Shown here: positions 1-5,588 of the stretch, piece after piece
How the letters are laid out: every line of letters starts with the position of its first letter
Position numbering within the stretch: the first letter of the stretch is position 1
Assembly (NCBI GenBank): GCA_045535205.1
Contig: JAZSLF010000165.1
Coordinates: 1-5,839 of the forward strand
Origin: RUG14199 sp045535205
GTDB lineage: Bacteria; Bacillota; Clostridia; Oscillospirales; CAG-272
DNA: 5,839 nt
Reading direction: 5' to 3'
Translations under genes and position numbers: made by a program
The notes under the pieces: generated by a model
Told to the model about the DNA's origin: nothing
What the model saw: the letters and a program-made list of their open reading frames with translations, nothing else
Database searches by the model: none

Positions 1-1
1 T

Positions 2-454
2 CACGCCGTGATTGCCGAGATATTCCTCGGCGCACCTACCGCGCTGTACATCTTCTATGCGGTGATCATGGGTGTGCTTGTGTTCGTATATATGCAGGTG
101 GAGCCGTTCCTGATGTTCACACTTCGCCGCAGGATCACGGATGAGGAAAACGTTCCCGCAGAAATGGAAGAGACGGTTGTTCCCGCCACAGAGGTCGAAA
201 CGAAAACCGAGCCTGCACTTACTGACGAAGCGGATACTACGGACGATCCGCTTTCGAAGCTCAGTCCGAAGAAGCGGGAGGTTGCGGAGCTGATCTGTAT
301 GGGTTATACCAACAAGGATATTGCAAATACGCTTGTTATTTCCGAGCATACCGTCAAGGATTACGTAAAGGATATTTACTGTATTTTGGAGGTTCACAGC
401 CGTATGGAGCTTGCCGCACTTGTGAACAACTACCGCTTGGCTAACAAAAAATAA
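2..454 (+). CDS. Membrane-anchored LuxR-type transcriptional regulator, C-terminal part (5' end outside window)
   Basis: The frame is open from the first bases of the window, so the true start lies upstream; the GTG at 8 has no ribosome binding site in view and is probably internal. About 150 residues are visible. Residues 12-40 form a hydrophobic segment that reads as a last transmembrane helix, followed by a basic stop-transfer stretch (LRRR). An acidic, Glu/Thr-rich linker follows at about 46-83. The C-terminus (about 85-146) is a LuxR/GerE helix-turn-helix: LSPKKREVAELICMGYTNKD, then the recognition helix region SEHTVKDYVKDIY. Known from the family: such domains bind DNA, usually as dimers. 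Inferred: the protein senses something at or through the membrane and regulates transcription from there, like the multi-pass membrane LuxR proteins common in Clostridia and Actinobacteria. Its targets are unknown. The gene ends at TAA just before a strong terminator. The HTH call is secure; the type of membrane domain is not visible. Confidence 0.85.
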   Translation, partial: HAVIAEIFLGAPTALYIFYAVIMGVLVFVYMQVEPFLMFTLRRRITDEENVPAEMEETVVPATEVETKTEPALTDEADTTDDPLSKLSPKKREVAELICMGYTNKDIANTLVISEHTVKDYVKDIYCILEVHSRMELAALVNNYRLANKK

Positions 455-464
455 TAAATCATGG

Positions 465-515
465 AAAAAAGCAGAGGCCCGGAAGCATTTGTTGCTTCCG
501 AGCCTTCGCTTTTTT
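465..515. terminator. Bidirectional intrinsic terminator between convergent genes
   Basis: The core hairpin is a perfect 8-bp stem (CGGAAGCA at 480-487 with TGCTTCCG at 493-500) around a 5-nt loop. The outer stem continues with mismatches (475-478 with 502-505, then 471-472 with 508-509). An A-run at 465-470 faces a T-run at 510-515, so the transcript from either strand has the hairpin followed by a U-tract. It lies 11 nt after the LuxR-type gene and about 58 nt after the kinase stop codon on the other strand, and probably ends both. Confidence 0.88.
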
Positions 516-534
516 ATTCTGTTTTGCCCGTGTC

Positions 535-561
535 GGCTTTCGTTCTTTTGACCGAAAAGCC
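535..561. other. Weak secondary hairpin downstream of the kinase gene
   Basis: GGCTTT (535-540) pairs with AAAGCC (556-561), and CG (541-542) can pair with CG (553-554) if one A is bulged. On the + strand it is followed by TTTATAATTT, a poor U-tract. On the - strand no T-run follows. It may add a little to termination or protect the 3' end of the kinase transcript, but it could be chance. Confidence 0.3.
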
Positions 562-572
562 TTTATAATTTC

Positions 573-2021
573 TTACATCATTTTTGAAAGAAGCTCTCTG
601 TACTTTGCGTATTTTTCATTGTAGAAGGAATAAAGCTCGCTGTTTTCAAGCTCAAGCCATGAGCATCTGACCATGGCGGACTTGCCTTCTGTGTAATCGG
701 AATATACGCCGAGTCCCACGAAAGCAGACATGGCAGCACCGACACAGCAGGTCTCAGGCTCTTCCATACGGTATACCTCACAGCCTGTTACGTAGCCTAC
801 AATTTCGCTCCAGAGCTGACTTCTTGCGGCGCCGCCCGTCATCATCAGCTTGTTTATCTTCATGCCCTTGGCGGCAAATTCTTCAAGAACGCATCTTGCC
901 TCGAAGGCAACGCCCTCCATGAAGGCTCTTGCGATATGATATTTGTCATGGGAAAGGTCAAAGCCGATAACACAGCCCTTCATGTCAGGTCTGTTGTGCG
1001 GAAAACCTGCACCCGCAACGTAGGGCAGAACGAACAGGTCCTTTGAGCTTTCAAGTCTTGTAGCCGCTTCCTCGTCCATCGTTCTGAAATCACCGTCGAT
1101 AAGATTTTTATACCATTTGAGAGCACTTCCCGCACTTACGAGAGATGCCATAGCTCCGAAATTACCTGCGGGATGAATACCGGGACAGATATGGTTGTCC
1201 GTGTAAAGAAGCTCGTCGGTAACACCTAAAACTACCCACGCAGTACCTGTTGCAAGAAGCATATCTCCCGCTTCGACAGCACCGCTGCCGAGAGCCGCAC
1301 AGTACTGGTCGTGTGCGCCGTTGAATACGGTCACGTTTTGGGAAAGACCGAGGGCCTTCGCCGCTTCCTTAGTAAGCTTTCCTACAGGTGCACCCATGGG
1401 AAGAACTTCGGGAAGCTTTTCTTCCGTAATACCTACAGCATCAAGGATCTCCTTGTCCCATGTGCCGTCTTTTATATTGAACAGCTGTCTGATAGCCGCA
1501 TTGGTGGGGTCTGCAACAAAACGTCCTGTAAGGTGGAAGTTTACAAATTCAAGAGTTGAGGGGTAGCAGAAGGCTTTTTCAAAAACATCGGGAAGATTAT
1601 TCTTTATCCAGAGTATCTTTGCCGCATCTCCTGCAGGAGAGAGAGGCCAGCCGCATTTTTCGTATATTTTTTCTTTGCCTACAGCACCGTCAAGGAAGTC
1701 AACCTCTTCGGCAGCTCTTGAATCCATCCATGTGATAACGTTACAAAGAGGAGCACCCTTTTCATCACAGGCAAGCATACTTGCACCCTGAGTTGAAATT
1801 CCGATGGCGGCAATTTCTTCTTTGTTTTCTATTTTTTCCGTAGCACCCTTTACGGTGCACACAACGGCATCCCACCAGTCCTGAGCACTCTGGGAAACTC
1901 TGCCGCCGCCTTCGCTTATAAGCTCATATTCCTTGTATGCACCGGAAAGTATTTTTCCGTTTTCATCAGCTACAACGGCCTTCGTGCCTGTTGTGCCTAC
2001 GTCAAGTCCTATTACTAACAT
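573..2021 (-). CDS. FGGY-family carbohydrate kinase (xylulokinase-like; substrate uncertain)
   Basis: This 482-residue protein has the usual FGGY length and architecture: two actin/hexokinase-like ATPase domains that phosphorylate a sugar or polyol with ATP in the cytoplasm. Visible elements are the N-terminal phosphate loop GLDVGTTGTKAVV (5-17), the substrate-lid stretch around GISTQGASM (74-82) and ITWMDSR (96-102), and KILWIKNN (135-142). GAHDQYCAALGSG (235-247) carries the probable catalytic base Asp238. The ATP-site motif LLATGTAWVV is at 255-264, GCVIGFDLSH and FMEGVAFEAR lie at 349-376, and the adenosine-site motif MTGGAARSQLW is at 394-404. The ATG is preceded by AGAGG (2031-2035) at 9-nt spacing. 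Overall it reads like the xylulokinase branch, but the substrate-side residues (TQGASM instead of the classical Q-M-H-G of XylB) do not confirm D-xylulose, so no symbol is given. It follows the aminotransferase gene by 99 nt on the same strand, which suggests a shared pathway. No isomerase or sugar transporter is in view. Confidence 0.9.
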   Translation of the reverse strand: MLVIGLDVGTTGTKAVVADENGKILSGAYKEYELISEGGGRVSQSAQDWWDAVVCTVKGATEKIENKEEIAAIGISTQGASMLACDEKGAPLCNVITWMDSRAAEEVDFLDGAVGKEKIYEKCGWPLSPAGDAAKILWIKNNLPDVFEKAFCYPSTLEFVNFHLTGRFVADPTNAAIRQLFNIKDGTWDKEILDAVGITEEKLPEVLPMGAPVGKLTKEAAKALGLSQNVTVFNGAHDQYCAALGSGAVEAGDMLLATGTAWVVLGVTDELLYTDNHICPGIHPAGNFGAMASLVSAGSALKWYKNLIDGDFRTMDEEAATRLESSKDLFVLPYVAGAGFPHNRPDMKGCVIGFDLSHDKYHIARAFMEGVAFEARCVLEEFAAKGMKINKLMMTGGAARSQLWSEIVGYVTGCEVYRMEEPETCCVGAAMSAFVGLGVYSDYTEGKSAMVRCSWLELENSELYSFYNEKYAKYRELLSKMM

Positions 2022-2041
2022 TATTATTTACCTCTGTAAAG

Positions 2042-2070
2042 AAGGGCGGTGTCTTCAGACGACCGCCCTT
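2042..2070 (-). promoter_or_regulatory. Intercistronic hairpin between aminotransferase and kinase genes
   Basis: AAGGGCGGT (2042-2050) pairs perfectly with ACCGCCCTT (2062-2070). The inner GTC/GAC (2051-2053 with 2058-2060) can extend the stem with one bulged G at 2061, leaving a TTCA tetraloop. On the - strand it is followed by CTTCTTTACAG, a poor U-tract, and then by the kinase ribosome binding site about 7 nt after the stem. It could be a leaky terminator that lowers kinase expression, an RNA-processing or stability element, or a structure affecting kinase translation. The hairpin itself is clear; the role is inferred. Confidence 0.6.
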
Positions 2071-2085
2071 GTTGAAATGCATATT

Positions 2086-2100
2086 AACGGTAAGTCCGTT
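2086..2100. other. Small intercistronic hairpin
   Basis: AACGG (2086-2090) pairs with CCGTT (2096-2100) around a 5-nt loop. It sits between the aminotransferase stop codon and the larger hairpin at 2042-2070 and has no T-run on either side. It may contribute to 3'-end structure of the aminotransferase message, or be chance. Confidence 0.25.
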
Positions 2101-2120
2101 TCGTTTTGAGTTTTGTCAAC

Positions 2121-3656
2121 TTATTTTACAAGATTTTCAATAACCTCAAGAATATAGTCGACCGTAGCCTCGGAGGAGATTACGGGAGGCTTCATGAGAA
2201 GTGCGGGAGGACAGTTTACCTTATAGGTCTGTGCGGATGCATCAATGTAAGCGCCCTTCATTTTGTTTGCAAATTCAGCCGCAGCTTCCACGGAAGTGAA
2301 GTGGAGTGCCGCAAGAAGCTCAAGTCCTTCGATCTTGAGGATCGTTTCGGGATATTTCGCCTGGATTTCACGGAGTCCCTTTTCAAAGCGAATGCCCATT
2401 TCAGTAACCTTGTCTCCGTTTACTCTCATAAATGTCATTGTGATGAGGTATGCAAGAGAAGCAAGATCCTCCTGTCCGTTTGTAACGAGAGCACCGAACT
2501 GATTGAGTGTGTCCATTTCAGCAGTTGTGATGATCTTACTTGCAGGGTATTCACCGCCGGGGAAGCCCTTACCAACAATTGCAAAGTCGGGCTTCAAGCC
2601 GTAAAGTCTGAATAAGAACATACCCTTGTACCACATACAAGACTGAATTTCGTCAACGAGTGTGGGTGTGTCATACTGTTCGCAAAGCTCGTAAGCACTC
2701 TGGAGAAATTCCTTCGTAAGTCTTATTCCGCCGTAGTTCATGAGAATGATCTCATGGAGGAAGCCTGCGGTCTTATAGCTTCCGCTGTTGTATTTTTCCA
2801 TCTTCGCCTTGAAGTCGTCGATGTCGTTTATCATTACGGGAACTACCTTGTAGATGCCCGCTTCTTCCATTTTTTTGTAGTAGTCGGGCCAGAGACCTCT
2901 GAAGGTCTGTGTTATGGTTGTTGTACCGTGGTAGTTAGCTTCGGATGCTCCTGTCTTGTCAGCCATTACGAAAAATACGGGAGTCTTGCCTTCGTACTTG
3001 GGTGCGGGGAATTCCGCAGAGAGCTTGTAGAAGCGTGCAAGCATCATCTTAACACCTGCTTCAACTGCAAGAGAGCCTGTTTCAAGGTTGATAACTCTGT
3101 TGAGGACCTTGTGCTCCGTAGATGCAAGCACCTCGGAGGTCGCCTTGTCATCTTCCCATTCAATACCGTTTGCAGACTGAACGAGTCTGATCTCGCAAAG
3201 TCTCGTTACAAAGCCTCTTGTGTTGTTGTGAGTTGCGTTGAGAATGCCGAGAGCACGTGCGTTATCAATAAGCTTATAACCGTCGAACTTGTGTCCGAGA
3301 GGTGTGTGATAGTGCTCGCTTTTACCTACGAGGTAAAGGTGTCCGTCTTCGCCTATACGGTAGTTGCAGATACCCGTGATGGGAGCAGATGCCTTGCTGA
3401 GAGCCTTCTGGAAAGCATTGGTAGCGGCACCGTCAACGTCGTTTTCAAAGGAGGAGATGACTTTGGTTCCTACCTTGCAAAGAAGCTCATCGTTTTTTAC
3501 CTGCTTTGCTTCGGGATAGAAGTCGATCTTTTCAGCGGCAATTCTCTTGCCTTCTTCAGCGTCCATTACGCCGAAAACGTCATTGGCTTCGATAATTTTG
3601 GAAAGATACTCTTTTCCGAGAATATCCTCAAGTGAAAGTTTAGGGGAAACAAACAT
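2121..3656 (-). CDS. Class III-fold PLP-dependent aminotransferase, divergent, with N-terminal extension
   Basis: This 511-residue protein has the fold-type I class III signature in order. TGSLAVEAGVK (193-203) stands where ornithine/GABA aminotransferases have SGSEANEAAIK, the PLP-phosphate loop. YHGTTT (242-247) matches the usual YHG. VDEIQSC (334-340) carries Asp335, expected to hold the pyridine nitrogen. VGKGFPGGEYPASK (361-374) carries Lys363, the probable Schiff-base lysine. Thr392 in VTNGQEDLASLA sits where the conserved Thr of T-F-x-G-N-P lies, but the GNP part is replaced. Typical members have 400-460 residues; here the core starts about 90 residues late, so there is an extra N-terminal region. 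The family moves amino groups from omega-amines or amino sugars and alcohols to 2-oxo acids, and includes some mutases; the substrate here is unknown. ATG has GGAGG (3666-3670) at 9-nt spacing, a strong site. First gene of a two-gene operon with the downstream FGGY kinase. Confidence 0.85.
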   Translation of the reverse strand: MFVSPKLSLEDILGKEYLSKIIEANDVFGVMDAEEGKRIAAEKIDFYPEAKQVKNDELLCKVGTKVISSFENDVDGAATNAFQKALSKASAPITGICNYRIGEDGHLYLVGKSEHYHTPLGHKFDGYKLIDNARALGILNATHNNTRGFVTRLCEIRLVQSANGIEWEDDKATSEVLASTEHKVLNRVINLETGSLAVEAGVKMMLARFYKLSAEFPAPKYEGKTPVFFVMADKTGASEANYHGTTTITQTFRGLWPDYYKKMEEAGIYKVVPVMINDIDDFKAKMEKYNSGSYKTAGFLHEIILMNYGGIRLTKEFLQSAYELCEQYDTPTLVDEIQSCMWYKGMFLFRLYGLKPDFAIVGKGFPGGEYPASKIITTAEMDTLNQFGALVTNGQEDLASLAYLITMTFMRVNGDKVTEMGIRFEKGLREIQAKYPETILKIEGLELLAALHFTSVEAAAEFANKMKGAYIDASAQTYKVNCPPALLMKPPVISSEATVDYILEVIENLVK

Positions 3657-3691
3657 TTTCCGTTACCTCCGTATATGTATTTCAAACTAAA

Positions 3692-3709
3692 AATAATTTG
3701 CATATTATT
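3692..3709. promoter_or_regulatory. AT-rich inverted repeat in the aminotransferase leader (possible operator)
   Basis: AATAAT (3692-3697) and ATTATT (3704-3709) are inverted with a 6-nt spacer. The repeat lies just downstream of the expected transcription start, between promoter and ribosome binding site. Position would suit a repressor site, but in such AT-rich DNA a 6-bp match is weak evidence. Confidence 0.2.
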
Positions 3710-3717
3710 ACATCATA

Positions 3718-3746
3718 ATAGTAACAGAAACCCACTCTTTTGTCAA
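3718..3746 (-). promoter_or_regulatory. Sigma-A promoter of the aminotransferase-kinase operon
   Basis: Read on the - strand, a perfect -35 box TTGACA (3746-3741) is followed by an exact 17-nt spacer and TACTAT (3723-3718) as the -10 box. The spacer ends in TGT, giving an extended -10 (TGnTACTAT). Transcription should start near 3711, leaving an untranslated leader of about 55 nt, too short for a typical riboswitch. The -35 box directly abuts the U-tract of the terminator at 3747-3792. Confidence 0.85.
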
Positions 3747-3792
3747 ATAAAAAATGACCGTTTTTGAAAAAATCGTCAAAAGCGGTCATTTT
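3747..3792 (-). terminator. Intrinsic terminator of the ruvA-ruvB transcript
   Basis: AAAATGACCG (3751-3760) pairs perfectly with CGGTCATTTT (3783-3792). The stem continues with TTTTTGA (3761-3767) against TCAAAAG (3776-3782), including one G-U pair, giving about 17 bp around an 8-nt loop. On the - strand the hairpin is followed by TTTTTTATTT, a good U-tract. It lies 42 nt after the second in-frame stop downstream of ruvB (3835) and about 150 nt after the first (3943). On the + strand only T4 inside the stem follows, so it is directional. Confidence 0.85.
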
Positions 3793-3834
3793 GCACATAA
3801 AATGCGTTGTTTTATTGTCTATTAAAGAGAGTGA

Positions 3835-3942
3835 TCAGCCTTCGTCGGCGAGGGACAGCTGTGAATCGTTTTTATCGCAGCTTCTGAAAGGAATGCCGAG
3901 ATGCTCGTAGGCAAGTCTCGTGACGCATCTTCCTCGGGGGGT
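3835..3942 (-). pseudogene. ruvB: Detached in-frame 3' end of ruvB (C-terminal 35 codons beyond a TGA)
   Basis: Directly after the TGA at 3943-3945, in the same frame, 35 codons encode TPRGRCVTRLAYEHLG and then a polar tail ending at TGA (3835-3837). Known RuvB proteins continue after G-F-L/M-x with R-TPRGR-x-x-T-x-x-A-Y/W-x-H, so this is clearly the rest of the winged-helix domain. With it, RuvB would be 356 residues, close to the family's usual 330-350. No ribosome binding site or in-frame start supports separate translation. Whether it is lost, or joined to RuvB by readthrough or by correction of a one-base error, cannot be decided here. Confidence 0.85.
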
Positions 3943-4905
3943 TCATGAAAGGAAGCCTATCTGCATGAGGTAAGGCTCGTAAACGTCTTCGATGGTTATG
4001 GCTTCTTCGCCCACCGTTGCCGCAAGAGTTTCGAGACCGACGGGGCCTCCGTCGTAGAATTTTATAATGGTTTCAAGCATTCTTCTGTCGGTGTTGTCGA
4101 GACCCAGCTCGTCGACGTCCAGAAGTGAAAGGGCCTCCCGCGCCGTTTCAAGATCGATCTCTCCGTCTCCCTTTACCTGAGCGAAGTCGCGTACTCTCTT
4201 TAAGAATCTGTTGGCGATTCGGGGAGTTCCTCTTGAACGGGATGCGATCTCAAGAGCACCGTCTTCGGTGATGGGAACACCGAGAATACCTGCGCTTCTT
4301 GTAACGATCTCGGCAAGCTCGCTCGGCGTGTACAATTCAAGCTTCAAAAGAACGCCGAAGCGGTCGCGCAGAGGAGTCGTCAGCTGGCCTGCTCTCGTCG
4401 TTGCACCGATAAGGGTGAAGCGGGGCAGAGGAAGGTGAATGCTTCTTGCCGCAGGGCCTTTGCCGATGATTATATCAAGCTTGAAGTCCTCCATTGCGGG
4501 ATAGAGTATCTCTTCAATGTTTCTTGAAAGACGGTGTATTTCGTCAATGAAAAGCACGTCGCCTTCGGCAAGGTTCGTGAGAAGCGCCGCAAGGTCACCC
4601 TGCTTTTCGATGGCAGGTCCCGACGTTACTCTGAAGTTTACTCCGAGCTCGTTTGCAATGATTCCCGAAAGGGTGGTCTTTCCAAGTCCGGGAGGGCCGT
4701 AGAGAAGCACGTGGTCAAGACAGTCTCCGCGAAGCTTTACCGCTTCGATATATATTTTCAGTATCTCTTTGTTTTTCTCCTGCCCTATGTATTCGTCAAG
4801 GGCGTGAGGACGCAGGGACAGTTCCGTGTCGGTGTCTTCGGGAGTATACTCCATATCCACCATTCTGCCTTCGTATTCAAAATCGTTTTCTTCGTAATAT
4901 TCCAT
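3943..4905 (-). CDS. ruvB: Holliday junction branch migration helicase RuvB, cut short by an in-frame TGA
   Basis: RuvB is the AAA+ hexameric motor that, with RuvA, drives branch migration of Holliday junctions in recombination repair. The 320 residues show LRPHALDEYIGQ (31-42), Walker A GPPGLGKTT (70-78), Walker B FIDEIHR (119-125), sensor 1 GATTRAG (167-173), the PLRDRFG arginine-finger region (178-184) and sensor 2 GTPRIANRFLKR (226-237). The winged-helix domain follows from about 262 and reaches YEPYLMQIGFLS. There the frame stops at TGA, at the position of the family's conserved Arg before TPRGR; the rest of the domain is encoded in frame beyond it. The product would lack the last part of the DNA-binding winged helix. 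ATG has AAAGG (4914-4918) at 8-nt spacing. The extra acidic N-terminus before residue 25 is variable in the family; Met15 or Met18 are less likely starts. The gene begins 28 nt after ruvA. Confidence 0.93.
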   Translation of the reverse strand: MEYYEENDFEYEGRMVDMEYTPEDTDTELSLRPHALDEYIGQEKNKEILKIYIEAVKLRGDCLDHVLLYGPPGLGKTTLSGIIANELGVNFRVTSGPAIEKQGDLAALLTNLAEGDVLFIDEIHRLSRNIEEILYPAMEDFKLDIIIGKGPAARSIHLPLPRFTLIGATTRAGQLTTPLRDRFGVLLKLELYTPSELAEIVTRSAGILGVPITEDGALEIASRSRGTPRIANRFLKRVRDFAQVKGDGEIDLETAREALSLLDVDELGLDNTDRRMLETIIKFYDGGPVGLETLAATVGEEAITIEDVYEPYLMQIGFLS

Positions 4906-4933
4906 GTTCTTTACCTTTCAGAATAGTCGCCCG

Positions 4934-5554
4934 TCAGCTCATGAGATAAGCGAGAGCCTGTCTGATTATAGTTTCAACGTCAGCATTCGGATCCGTATTT
5001 TTAAGAGCCTTCATAGCTTCGGCCGACGTGTAGCCCAGAACCAGAAGCGCATCCTTTGCATCGGACATCTTTGAGGTGGCCGCAGGAGCAGCTCCTCTTC
5101 CCGAAACAACCTGCGTTGCCGCAGTATCGGATACGGGGAATTCCTTTTTGAATTTATCCTTGAGCTCAAGCACAACTCTTGCGGCAGTCTTTGCGCCGAC
5201 TCCCTGAGCTTTTGCGATAGCCTTGGAGTCTTCCGTCGAAACCGCGAGAGCGAGGGCGTCGGGAGAGAGAACAGAAAGAATTGCGCAGGCGGCCTTGGGG
5301 CCGACACCGGAAACAGTTATGAGAAGCTTGAACATTTCAAGCTCTTTCGTATCGTAAAAACCGTAAAGCTCAACGGCGTCTTCTCTCACCTGCATGTGAG
5401 TGAAAACTCTTACGCTTGCTCTGTCGGTTGAGGACAGTTTTGTAAGTGTATTGGCGGTGACCGTCACCTTGTAGCCGACTCCCGCGCAGTCTATAACTGC
5501 GGTGTAGGAAAGGGCGTCAAGAATGATAAGTTCACCCGTGAGACAGTATATCAT
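4934..5554 (-). CDS. ruvA: Holliday junction branch migration complex subunit RuvA
   Basis: RuvA binds the four-way junction as a tetramer, holds it open and loads RuvB hexamers on opposite arms. This 206-residue protein has the family's normal length. It starts with the OB-fold domain (MIYCLTGELI..., about 1-63, with AGVGYKV at 24-30 and HMQVREDAVELYGF at 53-66). Two helix-hairpin-helix motifs follow, VSGVGPKAACAILS (81-94) and AQGVGAKTAARVVLELKDK (116-134), which grip the DNA backbone. A flexible Ala/Ser/Gly-rich linker (about 141-163) leads to the C-terminal RuvB-binding domain (about 164-206). The ATG is preceded by AGAAAGGA with 6-nt spacing. It stops at TGA at a natural domain end, which shows that TGA is used as a normal stop in this genome. 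It lies 28 nt after the YfhO-like gene and 28 nt before ruvB, so the three are probably co-transcribed. No RuvC gene is in view. Confidence 0.96.
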   Translation of the reverse strand: MIYCLTGELIILDALSYTAVIDCAGVGYKVTVTANTLTKLSSTDRASVRVFTHMQVREDAVELYGFYDTKELEMFKLLITVSGVGPKAACAILSVLSPDALALAVSTEDSKAIAKAQGVGAKTAARVVLELKDKFKKEFPVSDTAATQVVSGRGAAPAATSKMSDAKDALLVLGYTSAEAMKALKNTDPNADVETIIRQALAYLMS

Positions 5555-5572
5555 AGATATTCCTTTCTTGCC

Positions 5573-5588
5573 GTATAAGGCCTTATAC
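5573..5588. repeat. Perfect 16-bp palindrome at the YfhO-ruvA junction
   Basis: GTATAAGGCCTTATAC is its own reverse complement. It overlaps the TAA stop of the YfhO-like gene (5583-5585) and ends 18 nt before the ruvA start codon. It has no loop and no adjacent T-run, so it is not a good terminator. It could be a dimeric protein site or chance. Confidence 0.4.

Noticed and set aside
573..2021. Naming the kinase xylB.
   Set aside because: FGGY family members differ in substrate by a few residues; the classical XylB Q-M-H-G is not present and no xylose isomerase or transporter is nearby.
2114..2119. TTGACA on the - strand just after the aminotransferase stop, as an internal promoter for the kinase.
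   Set aside because: At 16-18 nt spacing there is no acceptable -10 box; the nearest TAATAT is about 27-28 nt away.
2754..3635. Long open frame on the + strand opposite the aminotransferase (and another at 2106-2615).
   Set aside because: They are antisense to a gene with clear family motifs, have no promoter or credible ribosome binding site, and their Cys/Val/Phe-rich translations resemble no protein. They are mirror images of the coding strand's codon bias.
3936..3941. Homopolymer (six C on the coding strand) next to the ruvB TGA as the cause of a frameshift.
   Set aside because: The RuvB frame is the same before and after the stop, so an indel in the run is not needed and would break the tail; a substitution explains the stop.
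3943..3945. TGA read as a sense codon through an alternative genetic code.
   Set aside because: ruvA stops at TGA at its natural end and the ruvB extension itself ends at TGA, so TGA is an ordinary stop here.
3900..3945. TGA as a selenocysteine codon.
   Set aside because: The homologous residue is Arg, not Cys, and I see no convincing SECIS-like hairpin immediately downstream.
3890..3946. Re-initiation at the ATG overlapping the ruvB TGA (ATGA).
   Set aside because: That ATG opens a different frame that ends after a few residues and does not encode the RuvB tail.
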